64,000 nucleotides of DNA from Clostridiales bacterium. GTDB taxonomy: Bacteria > Bacillota > Clostridia > Christensenellales > Aristaeellaceae. The notes under the pieces are model-generated. The model was not told the origin of the DNA and ran no database searches. It saw only the letters and a list, made by a program, of their open reading frames with translations. A program made the position numbers and the translations under genes. Shown piece after piece: positions 31,858 through 40,833 of this stretch (positions within the stretch are counted from its first letter, which is position 1; each line of letters begins with the position of its first letter). The stretch spans positions 26,524-90,523 of the forward strand of contig SVGL01000011.1 in the NCBI GenBank assembly GCA_015056325.1. Reading direction: 5' to 3'.

Positions 31858-31886
31858 ATGGTAACACACTTCCCTGCGTTTGACAA
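31858..31886 (-). promoter_or_regulatory. Sigma-A promoter of the trpS leader
   Basis: TTGTCA (31881-31886) and TACCAT (31858-31863) with a 17-base spacer. From here to 32044 I see nothing else definable. Confidence 0.65.
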
Positions 31887-32044
31887 GTACTTTTTCTGTA
31901 CCCCGTATACAAATGACAGTGACGCTAATCCTGCAATTTACTCTTTGTAAACCCATGCACAGCATTTCTTTGCAGCCGCAGCATCATTTGTAGATTTCCA
32001 TCGACAAAAACATCATCAAAACACCACGATTTTCCCCAAAGCTA

Positions 32045-32073
32045 TTGACATATCCCCCCTGATATGATTTAAT
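32045..32073 (+). promoter_or_regulatory. Sigma-A promoter of the cupin regulator-potABCD operon
   Basis: A perfect TTGACA (32045-32050) and TTTAAT (32068-32073) with a 17-base spacer. Confidence 0.8.
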
Positions 32074-32088
32074 TAGAACCGATCCCGG

Positions 32089-32105
32089 GTTTAGTTTTGC
32101 TAAAC
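32089..32105. promoter_or_regulatory. Candidate operator of the HTH-cupin regulator
   Basis: GTTTAG-TTTTG-CTAAAC is a perfect 6+6 inverted repeat around a 5-base centre, about 10-26 bases after the predicted transcription start. Its place and form suit self-regulation by the HTH-cupin protein encoded next. Confidence 0.6.
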
Positions 32106-32164
32106 TTCGGGACACAATATTGCCTTTATCAAACACACATCGCCGGAAAGGAGGATTTTCTGAT

Positions 32165-32707
32165 ATGGATATCGGTGAGAAGCTCCGGCAGCTGCGGCTG
32201 CAGCGCGGGCTCACTCAGGAGGATATGGCGGACCGGTGCGAATTGTCGAAGGGTTTCATCTCCCAGGTGGAACGCAACCTGGCCTCCCCCTCCATCGCGA
32301 CCCTCACGGATATGCTGGAATGTCTGGGTTCGTCTTTATCCCTCTTCTTCAAGGAGGACAAGGATGAGAAGACCGTCTTCTCCCCCCAGGACATGTTCGT
32401 CAAGGAGGACGAGGAAAGCCTCCGCGGCGCCACTACCTGGCTGGTACCCAACGCCCAGAAGAACTCCATGGAGCCCATCCTGGTGGAAATGAACGAAGGC
32501 GGCGAAACCTATCCCCTGCCGCCTCATGAGGGCGAGGAGTTCGGCTATGTGCTGGCAGGTACGATCTACCTGGTCACCGGGGAAAAGAAAACCCGCGTAC
32601 GCACCGGCTGCAGCTTCTGCATCCATCCCCGGGAGAGCCACTACCTCATGAACGCCGGCAAGACCAAGGCCCGCGTGCTGTGGATCTCCAATCCCCCGGT
32701 ATTTTGA
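32165..32707 (+). CDS. HTH-cupin transcriptional regulator (PuuR-like)
   Basis: The 180-residue protein joins an XRE-type HTH (MDIGEKLRQLRLQRGLTQED, then SKGFISQVERN, residues 1-60) to a C-terminal cupin (about 105-175; MNEGGETYPLPPHEGEEFGYV and GCSFCIHPRESHYLMNAG). This architecture is typical of regulators next to polyamine transport or catabolism genes. It precedes potABCD by 31 bases, so it probably senses a polyamine and controls this operon. The start follows AAAGGAGG; an earlier in-frame ATG is not used. Confidence 0.9.
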   Translation: MDIGEKLRQLRLQRGLTQEDMADRCELSKGFISQVERNLASPSIATLTDMLECLGSSLSLFFKEDKDEKTVFSPQDMFVKEDEESLRGATTWLVPNAQKNSMEPILVEMNEGGETYPLPPHEGEEFGYVLAGTIYLVTGEKKTRVRTGCSFCIHPRESHYLMNAGKTKARVLWISNPPVF

Positions 32708-32738
32708 TGATTGACTATTTGAAGGGAGAACACCCTCT

Positions 32739-33830
32739 ATGAATAACGAACAGCTCAATGAGCGCATCAAGAAGGCCCGCGAAAAGGATCACCTGATTGA
32801 CCTGATCGGCATCAGCAAGGAATACGACGGCGTGAAGGTCCTCAAGGACATTGATCTGTACATCCGCAAGAAGGAGTTCCTGACCCTGCTGGGTCCCTCC
32901 GGCTGCGGCAAGACCACGACGCTCCGCATCATCGGCGGCTTCGAGACTCCCACCGACGGCGCGCTGCTCTTTGAGGGACAGGAAATCTCCGATCTGCCGC
33001 CCTACAAGCGCCGCGTCAACACCGTGTTCCAGAAGTACGCGCTCTTCCCCCACCTGAACGTGTACGACAACATCGCCTTCGGCCTGAAGCTGAAGAAAAT
33101 GCCCAAGAAGATGATCGACGAAAAGGTCGAGCAGATGCTGGAGCTGGTGAACCTCAAGGGCTACGCCAAGCGTCATGTGGAGGCGCTCTCCGGCGGTCAG
33201 CAGCAGCGCGTCGCCATTGCGCGGAGCCTGGTCAACGAGCCTGAAGTGCTGCTCCTGGACGAGCCCCTGGGCGCCCTGGACCTCAAGCTCCGCAAGGACA
33301 TGCAGCTGGAGCTGAAGTCCATGCAGCAGCGCCTGGGCATTACGTTCATCTACGTCACCCATGACCAGGAAGAAGCCCTGACCATGTCCGATACCATCGT
33401 GGTCATGAAGGACGGCACCATCCAGCAGATCGGCGATCCCAAGTCCATCTACGACGAGCCCGCCAACGCCTTCGTTGCGGACTTCATCGGCGAATCCAAT
33501 ATCCTGCGCGGCACGATGATCAAGGACGAGCTGGTCGAGTTTGCCGGCGCGACATTCCCCTGCGTGGACTCCGGCTTCGGCGAGAACGCCCCCGTGGACG
33601 TGGTCATCCGTCCCGAGGACATCATGCTGGTGGGCGAGGACGTGGGCCAGATCGTCGGTACGGTCAAGAGCGTTCTGTTCAAGGGCGTGCACTACGAGAT
33701 GATGATCGACACCGGCGCCTACACCTTCAAGGTGCATTCCACCTCCATGCAGCCCCAGGGCAGCAAGGTGGGCGTGAACATCGTGCCTTTCAACATTCAC
33801 ATCATGAAGCCCATGCAGGAGGATAACTGA
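32739..33830 (+). CDS. potA: Spermidine/putrescine ABC transporter ATP-binding protein
   Basis: PotA is the ATPase of the polyamine importer. The 363-residue protein has Walker [10 protein letters not shown] (about residues 52-60), the Q-loop FQKYALFPH, the signature LSGGQQQR, Walker [13 protein letters not shown] and switch His in YVTHDQEEA. The C-terminal TOBE/OB regulatory domain ([11 protein letters not shown], about 285-355) is complete. PotB, PotC and PotD follow immediately, giving a full importer. Confidence 0.96.
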   Translation: MNNEQLNERIKKAREKDHLIDLIGISKEYDGVKVLKDIDLYIRKKEFLTLLGPSGCGKTTTLRIIGGFETPTDGALLFEGQEISDLPPYKRRVNTVFQKYALFPHLNVYDNIAFGLKLKKMPKKMIDEKVEQMLELVNLKGYAKRHVEALSGGQQQRVAIARSLVNEPEVLLLDEPLGALDLKLRKDMQLELKSMQQRLGITFIYVTHDQEEALTMSDTIVVMKDGTIQQIGDPKSIYDEPANAFVADFIGESNILRGTMIKDELVEFAGATFPCVDSGFGENAPVDVVIRPEDIMLVGEDVGQIVGTVKSVLFKGVHYEMMIDTGAYTFKVHSTSMQPQGSKVGVNIVPFNIHIMKPMQEDN

Positions 33831-33832
33831 CG

Positions 33833-34834
33833 ATGCTCACTGATATGTCCCTCCCCTGGTGGGCATGGGCAGTCATGGGCGTGGGCCTGGTCGTCTTTGT
33901 GGCGCTGATTGCCATGACGATCAAGCGTAACCGCGGCATGCACCGTTCCCTGTTCGCCTCACCCTATACGCTGTGGATGATCATCTTCACCGTGGTGCCG
34001 GTCATCCTGATCAGCTACTATGCCTTCACTGACGTAAACGGCGCCTTCACCCTGGACAACTTCAAGAACTTCTGGGACTCCCACTACGAGGCAAACAAGG
34101 TCATCAAAGCCGAGGCGGAGCGCCTGGGTGTGGATTACTCCGCCTATATCACCCGCGGCACCGTCAATGTGGATACGCTTGTGTATTCGTTGTGGATGGC
34201 ATTCCAGTGCACGGTCATCTGCCTGGTGATGGGCTACCCTGCGGCGCTGTTCATGGCGGACCGCAAGATGAAGCTGGGCTCCACCCTGGTGGTGCTGTTC
34301 ATCATCCCCATGTGGATGAACTTCCTCCTGCGCACGGTGGCCTGGATGACCCTGCTGGAGGACTCAGGCCTCATCAACAACCTTCTGCGCCTGATGGGAC
34401 TGGAAGGCATCCAACTGATGTACACCTCCAACACGGTGCTGCTTGGCATGGTGTATAACTTCCTGCCCTTCATGGTTTTCCCCATCTATACGGTGCTGAA
34501 CAAGATGGACTACCGCCTGAGTGAGGCTGCAGCGGATCTCGGCTGCAACTCCTTCCAGACGCTGTACAAAGTCACCATGCCCCTGTCCATCCCCGGCGTG
34601 GTGAGCGGCATCACCATGGTGTTCATGCCTTCCGTCACCACCTTCTTCATTCCCCGCGTGCTGGGCGGCGGCTACACGATGATGTTCGGCGACCTGATTG
34701 AGTCGAAGTTCCTCACCGAAGGCAACTGGAACGCCGGTTCCGCCCTGTCCCTGCTGATGATGCTGCTGATCCTCGTCAGCCTTTCCATCCTGCGCAAGGC
34801 TGATCCCAACGGCGAAGGAGGTGGCTTGGCATGA
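33833..34834 (+). CDS. potB: Spermidine/putrescine ABC transporter permease PotB
   Basis: A 333-residue inner-membrane permease with the BPD-transport signature EAAADLGCNSFQTLYKVTMPLSIPG-type EAA loop (EAAADLGCNS at about residue 224). It is longer than the usual 280 or so residues: the N-terminus has an extra hydrophobic segment (about residues 8-28) before the canonical first helix, and a loop of about 50 residues (DSHYEANKVIKAEAERLG) follows the first helix. AGGAGG lies 10 bases before the ATG. It overlaps potC by 4 bases. Confidence 0.95.
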   Translation: MLTDMSLPWWAWAVMGVGLVVFVALIAMTIKRNRGMHRSLFASPYTLWMIIFTVVPVILISYYAFTDVNGAFTLDNFKNFWDSHYEANKVIKAEAERLGVDYSAYITRGTVNVDTLVYSLWMAFQCTVICLVMGYPAALFMADRKMKLGSTLVVLFIIPMWMNFLLRTVAWMTLLEDSGLINNLLRLMGLEGIQLMYTSNTVLLGMVYNFLPFMVFPIYTVLNKMDYRLSEAAADLGCNSFQTLYKVTMPLSIPGVVSGITMVFMPSVTTFFIPRVLGGGYTMMFGDLIESKFLTEGNWNAGSALSLLMMLLILVSLSILRKADPNGEGGGLA

Positions 34835-35598
34835 TGAAGTTCCTCAAGAAATTCTACCTGGGCATCATCATGGTGTTCCTGTACATCCCCATCGTCGTGC
34901 TGATCGTGCAGAGCTTCAACGCGGGCGAGAGCCGCGCCAAGTGGGAGGGCTTCAGCCTCCACTGGTACGGCGAGCTGCTCAAGGATGAACGTATCCTCCA
35001 GGCACTGTACGTCACCGTGTCCATCGCGGTGATCGCCATGGTAGTCTCCACGATCCTTGGCACCCTCGCCGCCATCGGCATCCACGCGATGAAGAAGCGT
35101 CCCCAGGCCCTGATGATGACGCTCACCAACCTCCCCAACACCATGCCCGACATCGTGACCGGTATTTCCCTGATGCTGCTGTTCCTCTTCACCAAGGTGG
35201 AGCGCGGCTACGTCACGATGCTGCTGGCTCACATCACCTTTGACACGCCCTATGTCATCCTGAGCGTGCTGCCCAAGCTCAAGCAGATGAACCGCCACAC
35301 CTACGAGGCGGCCCTCGACCTGGGCGCAACGCCCACCTACGCGCTCTTCCGCGTGATCATCCCCCAGTGCAAGCAGGGCATCATCACCGGCGCGATGCTG
35401 GCGTTCACCCTGTCCCTGGATGACTTCACCATCAGCTACTTCACCACCTCTCCCCTGGTGCAGAACCTCTCCACGCTGATCTACTCCGCCACCCGTACCG
35501 GTATTGACCCCACGCTGAATGCGCTCTCCGCGCTGATGTTCGTGGCGCTGCTGGTGCTGCTGCTGATCGTCAACCGCCGCACGGCGGAGGACAAGTAA
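34831..35598 (+). CDS. potC: Spermidine/putrescine ABC transporter permease PotC
   Basis: The second permease subunit, 255 residues, with six membrane helices and the EAA loop EAALDLGATPTYALFRVIIP at about residue 152. It starts within the potB stop (ATGATGA). Together PotB and PotC form the channel driven by PotA. Confidence 0.95.
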   Translation: MMKFLKKFYLGIIMVFLYIPIVVLIVQSFNAGESRAKWEGFSLHWYGELLKDERILQALYVTVSIAVIAMVVSTILGTLAAIGIHAMKKRPQALMMTLTNLPNTMPDIVTGISLMLLFLFTKVERGYVTMLLAHITFDTPYVILSVLPKLKQMNRHTYEAALDLGATPTYALFRVIIPQCKQGIITGAMLAFTLSLDDFTISYFTTSPLVQNLSTLIYSATRTGIDPTLNALSALMFVALLVLLLIVNRRTAEDK

Positions 35599-35610
35599 GG
35601 AGGAAGGACG

Positions 35611-36720
35611 ATGAACATGAAACGCATCCTGATCCTCCTGCTGGCCCTCGCCATGGCGATGACGCTGACCGCCTGCCAGTCCGGCGAGACCGCTGAAGGC
35701 GGCAAGGCTGCCGAGCAGGTGGTCAACGTATTCAACTGGGAGGACTACATCGACCCTGAAGTGCTGGACCTCTTCGAACAGGAGACCGGCATCAAGGTCA
35801 ACTACATGTGCTTCACCACGGTGGAGGACATGATCGTGCAGGTGGAGGCCAATCCCGGCGCCTTCGACGTATGCTTCCCCTCGGATTACATCATCGAGCG
35901 CATGATCAACAAGGGCATGCTGGCGGAGATCAACTTCGACCACATCCCCAACTCCGATCAGATCCTTGACCATCTGCTGTGCCCCGATTACGACCCGGAG
36001 AACAAGTACTCCATCCCCTACATGTGGGGCACGGTGGGCATCCTCTATAACACCGCGATGCTGCCTGACCTGGACCCCGAAAACACCTCCTGGTCCATCC
36101 TGTGGGATCCCCAGTACCAGAACAGCATCTTCATGATGGACTCCATCCGCGACTCCATGGGCGTGACCCTCAAGTACCTGGGCTACAGCGCCAACTCCAC
36201 CACCATCCCGGAGCTCTTTGAGGCCCGCGATATGCTGATCGACCAGAAGAAGCTGGGGGTGGTCAAGGCCTACCAGGTGGACGAAACCAAGGACAAGATG
36301 GTTGCTGGCGAGGCCGCGATGGCCGTCGTCTGGTCCGGCGATGCGATGTACGCCATCGACCTCAATGAGGAGCTGGACTACTTCGTGCCGGTGGAGGGCT
36401 CCAACGTCTGGTGTGACAGTGCGGTCATCCCCCTCACCGCCAAGAACAAGGACAACGCCGAGAAGTTCATCAACTTCCTCTGCCGCCCGGATGTGGCCGC
36501 CATGAACTGGAACTACATCTGGTACTCCACCCCCAACAAGGGAGCCATCGAGCTGATCGAAGACCCCGAAGGTGACTATGAGGGCTACGAATACTCGCAG
36601 AACCGCACCCTTTCCCCCACGGACGAGATCATGGACAAGTGCGAGTTCTTCCGCGACATCCCGGAGGACTACCTGAGCGTCTATGAAGCGCTGTGGATGG
36701 ATCTGAAGAATACCAAGTAA
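35611..36720 (+). CDS. potD: Spermidine/putrescine-binding lipoprotein PotD
   Basis: The substrate-binding protein, 369 residues. A lipoprotein signal peptide ends in LTAC with the lipidated Cys22. The mature part has VNVFNWEDYIDPEVLDLFE, typical of PotD/PotF, with aromatic and acidic residues (WEDY, FPSDYIIERM, WSGDAMYAI) that line the polyamine pocket in the family. AAGGAGG lies 7 bases before the ATG. It is the last gene of the operon, followed by a terminator. Confidence 0.95.
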   Translation: MNMKRILILLLALAMAMTLTACQSGETAEGGKAAEQVVNVFNWEDYIDPEVLDLFEQETGIKVNYMCFTTVEDMIVQVEANPGAFDVCFPSDYIIERMINKGMLAEINFDHIPNSDQILDHLLCPDYDPENKYSIPYMWGTVGILYNTAMLPDLDPENTSWSILWDPQYQNSIFMMDSIRDSMGVTLKYLGYSANSTTIPELFEARDMLIDQKKLGVVKAYQVDETKDKMVAGEAAMAVVWSGDAMYAIDLNEELDYFVPVEGSNVWCDSAVIPLTAKNKDNAEKFINFLCRPDVAAMNWNYIWYSTPNKGAIELIEDPEGDYEGYEYSQNRTLSPTDEIMDKCEFFRDIPEDYLSVYEALWMDLKNTK

Positions 36721-36723
36721 GAC

Positions 36724-36760
36724 CGAACGCCGTCGGAATGCGAATTCCGGCGGCGTTTTC
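36724..36760 (+). terminator. Terminator of potABCD
   Basis: AACGCCGTCGGAAT and ATTCCGGCGGCGTT form a long stem with a TTTTC tail. Confidence 0.9.
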
Positions 36761-36765
36761 ATGTG

Positions 36766-36797
36766 CATCAAAAAGGGAGAGTCTTTCGACTCTCCCT
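36766..36797 (-). terminator. Terminator of argF-carA-carB::dapF
   Basis: On the minus strand AGGGAGAGTC, loop GAAA, GACTCTCCCT and TTTTGATG give a perfect 10-bp stem with T tail. Confidence 0.92.
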
Positions 36798-36807
36798 GAT
36801 GTTTTGC

Positions 36808-39800
36808 TTAGATACGGATGATGCCCTCGAAGTCCATCACTGCGTCGCCGGTCATCCAGACCTGGCCGTCCGCCTGGTAGCGCACGACCAGGGTGCCGCC
36901 GGGCAGGGCCACGTCGATGTCCGCGTCGCGCTTGCACAGGCCGTTCTCGACCGCCGCGACAGCCACGGCGCAGGCGCCGGTGCCGCAGGCCGCAGTTTCG
37001 CCGATGCCGCGCTCCCACACGCGCATCACGATGCTGTTGCCGTCCAGAATCTGGGCAAAGCTGACGTTCACGCGGGCCGGGAACAGGGGATCCTGCTCGA
37101 TCATCGGACCGACCTGCTGCAGGTTGATGGCATTGACGTCATCGACAAACATCACCACATGGGGGTTGCCCATGGACACGCAGGAGATCTCACGCATCTG
37201 ACCAGCCAGGTAGACGCGGCGGTTCATGACACGCTCGCCGTCCAGCTTGACAGGCACGTCAGCGGGGGCAAAGGCCGGGCGGCCCATATCCACCAGCACA
37301 GAGAACACCTGATCCTCGCGGATGAAGAGCTTGGCAGCCTTCACGCCGCTGCCAGTCTCGATGCGCATTTCTTCCTTGCGCACACGGCCGGTCTCGTACA
37401 GGTACTTGCACACGCAGCGCAGGGCATTGCCGGCTACGGTGCTCTCGGTGCCGTCCGCGTTGAACATGCGCATCTTGGCGTCTGCGCGCTTGGAGGGCAG
37501 GATGAGGACGATGCCATCCGCGCCCACGCCGGTGCGGCGGTTGCTCAGGCGAACCGCCACGGATTCAGGGCTCTCCACCTGCTGCTCGAAGCAGTCGAAG
37601 TAGAGGTAATCGTTGCCGGTACCGCGCATCTTGACGAAAGAGAGCTTCTTGGGCTCCTTGCGCATGTTGTTGATGTCCACCAGCTCCACATTGCCCTGGG
37701 TGTAACGGCTGGTCAGCGCGTTTGCGAGGGCATTGGCGGTATCCAGGGAGGTGAACAGCGGGATACCACGCTCCACGGCCTTGCGGCGCAGACGCACGGA
37801 CTCGCGCAGGGGATCACGACCCTTGACGGAGGTGGAGATCACATACTGCACCTGACCCATCACCAGCAGCTGCTCCATGGACTCATGCTTCACCACAGCA
37901 GAGTACACGCCGTGCTCCAGCAGAGTCTTGGCGGTGCCGGTGGTGGCGAAGATATTGAAGCCCAGCTCCTGGAACTTGCGGGCCACGGCTACGGCCTCGA
38001 ACTTGTCCTTGTCACGGACGGAGATCAGCACGCCGCCGCCCTGGCGCATCTTGTAGCCGGCAGCGACCAGGCCCTTGTAGATGGCCTCCTGCAGGTTGGT
38101 GCCAAGGCCGAGGACTTCACCGGTGGACTTCATCTCCGGGCCCAGGTGGGTATCGACGTCCGCCAGCTTCTCGAAGGAGAAGCAGGGCACCTTGACCGCG
38201 TAGTAGGGGCTCTGGCGGTACAGGCCCGTGCCGTAGCCCATGTCCTTGATCTTCTCGCCCAGCATCGCGCGGACGGCCAGATCGACCATGGGAACGCCGG
38301 TCACCTTGCTGATGTAGGGCACAGTGCGGCTGGCGCGGGGGTTCGCCTCGATGACATAAACCTCGTTATGGTAGACGATGTACTGGATGTTGATCAGGCC
38401 CAGCGTGCCCAGCTCCAGGGCGATCTGACGGGTGACCTCCACCAGGCGCTGATACATCGCACCGGTCAGGTTCCAGGCGGGATAGACTGCGATGGAGTCG
38501 CCGGAGTGGACGCCGGAGGACTCGATGTGCTCCATGATGCCGGGGATGAGCACGTCCTCGCCGTCACAGATCGCGTCAGCTTCGGCCTCGATGCCCTTCA
38601 GGTACTGGTCGATCAGGATGGGATTCTCGATGCCCTGGGCCAGGATGATCTTCATGTACTCGACAATGTCGGAGTCCTGATAAGCGATGATCATGTTCTG
38701 GCCGCCCAGCACGTAGGAGGGACGCACCAGCACGGGATAGCCCAGCTCGTTGGCGGCCTTCAGGGCCTCCTCGGTGGTCATGACGGTAGTACCCTGGGGA
38801 CGCTTGATGCCGTACTTCTCCATCGCCGCGTCGAAGCGCTCGCGGTCTTCCGCAGCGTCGATCATGTCAGCGGAGGTGCCCAGGATCTTCACGCCGGCGT
38901 TTTCCAGCGCATGGGTCAGCTTGATGGCGGTCTGGCCGCCGAAGGCCGCAACCACGCCCACGGGCTTCTCGGTCTCGATGATGCCCAGCACGTCTTCGGG
39001 CGTCAGGGGCTCGAAGTAGAGGCGGTCCGCGGTGTCAAAGTCGGTGGAGACGGTCTCGGGGTTGTTGTTGACCAGCACCACGTCGTAGCCGGCTTTCTTG
39101 AGCATCCACACGCAGTGGACGGAGGCATAGTCGAACTCGATGCCCTGGCCGATGCGGATGGGGCCGGAGCCCAGAACCATCACGCAGGGCTTCTTCTCGC
39201 GCTTGGCGAGGAAGTCGGCGGCCTCGTTCTCCTCATCGTAGGTGGCGTAGAAGTAGGGGCGCTGGGCCTCGAACTCCGCCGCGCAGGTGTCAACCATCTT
39301 GTACACGGGATTGCGGTGCATGGGCACGGGCGCACCGGAGAGACGCTCGATGGCCTTGTCCGGGAAGCCCAGCTTCTTGGCCTTCAGGTACAGGTCAGCG
39401 TCCACATTCCCCTTGCCCAGAGCCACTTCCATGTCGAAGAGGTTCTTGAAGCAGTTGAGGAAGTAGTAGTCGATCTTGGTGATGTCGTGCAGCTGCTCCA
39501 GGCTCACGCCGCGGCAGATGGCCTCGTACACGGCGAACATGCGCTGGTCGGTGCACTTGTCGATCAGAGCCAGCAGTTCCTCGGTGGTCAGCTCGGCCAT
39601 GGCCTTCATGCGCAGGGTGTCGCAGCCGATCTCCGCGCCGCGCACGGCCTTCATCAGGGCCTGCTCCACACTCACGCCGATGGACATCACTTCGCCGGTG
39701 GCCTTCATCTGGGTGCCCAGGGTGCGCTTACCGTAGACGAACTTGTCGAAGGGCCACTTCGGCACCTTGGCCACGACGTAGTCCACCGTGGGCTCGAAGC

Positions 39801-40833
39801 CCGCCAGGGTCTTGCCGGTCATGGCGTTGGGGATCTCATCCAGGCTGTAGCCGATGGCGATCATGGCGGCAGTCTTGGCGATGGGGTAGCCGGTGGCCTT
39901 GGAGGCCAGAGCGGAAGAGCGGCTCACGCGGGGGTTGACCTCGATGACCGCGTACTCAAAGCTGTCGGGATTGAGCGCGAACTGGCAGTTGCAGCCGCCC
40001 TCGACCTCCAGCGCGGACACCATGTCCAGGGCCGCGCGGCGCAGCATCTGGTACTCCGCAGAGGACAGGGTCATGGCGGGTGCCACGACGATGGAGTCGC
40101 CGGTATGGACGCCCACGGGGTCGATGTTCTCCATCGAACACACGGCAATCACATTGCCCTTGGCGTCACGCATGACCTCGAATTCGATTTCCTTCCAGCC
40201 GGAGATGCACTTCTCGACCAGAATCTGGGTGATGGGGCTCAGGCGCAGACCAGCCTCGGCAATGACCTCCAGCTCTTCGCGGGTCTTGCAGATGCCGCCG
40301 CCTTCGCCGCCCATGGTGAAGGCCGGACGGACGATGACCGGGTAGCCGATCTTCTCGGCCAGTTCCAGGGCGTCCTCCAGCGTCTCAACCACGTCGGAGG
40401 GGATGCAGGGCTGACCGATGGACTCCATGGTCTGCTTGAACAGCAGACGATCCTCGGCCTTCTCGATGGTCTCGCACTTGGCGCCCAGCAGCTTCACGCC
40501 GTGCTGGTCCAGGAAGCCTTCCTTGGCCAGCTGCATGGACAGGGTCAGGCCGCTCTGGCCGCCCAGGGTGGACAGCAGAGAGTCCGGCTTTTCCTTGATG
40601 ATGATGCGTCGCAGGGTCTCCAGGGTCAGGGGCTCGATGTAGATCTGGTCGGCGGAGGTGTGGTCGGTCATGATGGTCGCGGGGTTGGGGTTGACCAGCA
40701 CGACCTCCAGGCCAGCGGCCTTCAGGGCCTTACAGGCCTGGGAACCGGCGTAGTCGAACTCCGCAGCCTGACCGATAACGATCGGGCCGGAGCCGATGAT
40801 CATAACTTTCTTGAGCGAAGGATTCAGCGGCAT
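36808..40833 (-). CDS. carB: Carbamoyl-phosphate synthase large subunit fused to a DapF-like epimerase domain
   Basis: One uninterrupted 1341-codon frame. Residues 1-1056 are a complete CarB: two ATP-grasp halves with FTMGGEGGGI and SYVLGGQNMIIAY loops, MENIDPVGVHTGDS, VIEVNPRVSRSSALASKATG, HIESSGVHSGDS, and a C-terminal allosteric domain ending near VELVDINN. Residues 1057-1341 are a full-length (285-residue) DapF: FVKMRGTGNDYLYFD, MFNADGTEST, MGNPHVVMFV and GIGETAACGTGACAVA. The CGNG motif that carries the first catalytic Cys of DapF reads VAGN here (Ala1134), while the second Cys (1283) is kept. Carbamoyl-phosphate synthesis is therefore expected; DAP epimerase activity is uncertain. An internal ATG at 37665 with GGTGGA 10 bases upstream could allow separate DapF synthesis. 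The start follows GGAGG and overlaps carA by 10 bases. Confidence 0.93.
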   Translation of the reverse strand: MPLNPSLKKVMIIGSGPIVIGQAAEFDYAGSQACKALKAAGLEVVLVNPNPATIMTDHTSADQIYIEPLTLETLRRIIIKEKPDSLLSTLGGQSGLTLSMQLAKEGFLDQHGVKLLGAKCETIEKAEDRLLFKQTMESIGQPCIPSDVVETLEDALELAEKIGYPVIVRPAFTMGGEGGGICKTREELEVIAEAGLRLSPITQILVEKCISGWKEIEFEVMRDAKGNVIAVCSMENIDPVGVHTGDSIVVAPAMTLSSAEYQMLRRAALDMVSALEVEGGCNCQFALNPDSFEYAVIEVNPRVSRSSALASKATGYPIAKTAAMIAIGYSLDEIPNAMTGKTLAGFEPTVDYVVAKVPKWPFDKFVYGKRTLGTQMKATGEVMSIGVSVEQALMKAVRGAEIGCDTLRMKAMAELTTEELLALIDKCTDQRMFAVYEAICRGVSLEQLHDITKIDYYFLNCFKNLFDMEVALGKGNVDADLYLKAKKLGFPDKAIERLSGAPVPMHRNPVYKMVDTCAAEFEAQRPYFYATYDEENEAADFLAKREKKPCVMVLGSGPIRIGQGIEFDYASVHCVWMLKKAGYDVVLVNNNPETVSTDFDTADRLYFEPLTPEDVLGIIETEKPVGVVAAFGGQTAIKLTHALENAGVKILGTSADMIDAAEDRERFDAAMEKYGIKRPQGTTVMTTEEALKAANELGYPVLVRPSYVLGGQNMIIAYQDSDIVEYMKIILAQGIENPILIDQYLKGIEAEADAICDGEDVLIPGIMEHIESSGVHSGDSIAVYPAWNLTGAMYQRLVEVTRQIALELGTLGLINIQYIVYHNEVYVIEANPRASRTVPYISKVTGVPMVDLAVRAMLGEKIKDMGYGTGLYRQSPYYAVKVPCFSFEKLADVDTHLGPEMKSTGEVLGLGTNLQEAIYKGLVAAGYKMRQGGGVLISVRDKDKFEAVAVARKFQELGFNIFATTGTAKTLLEHGVYSAVVKHESMEQLLVMGQVQYVISTSVKGRDPLRESVRLRRKAVERGIPLFTSLDTANALANALTSRYTQGNVELVDINNMRKEPKKLSFVKMRGTGNDYLYFDCFEQQVESPESVAVRLSNRRTGVGADGIVLILPSKRADAKMRMFNADGTESTVAGNALRCVCKYLYETGRVRKEEMRIETGSGVKAAKLFIREDQVFSVLVDMGRPAFAPADVPVKLDGERVMNRRVYLAGQMREISCVSMGNPHVVMFVDDVNAINLQQVGPMIEQDPLFPARVNVSFAQILDGNSIVMRVWERGIGETAACGTGACAVAVAAVENGLCKRDADIDVALPGGTLVVRYQADGQVWMTGDAVMDFEGIIRI

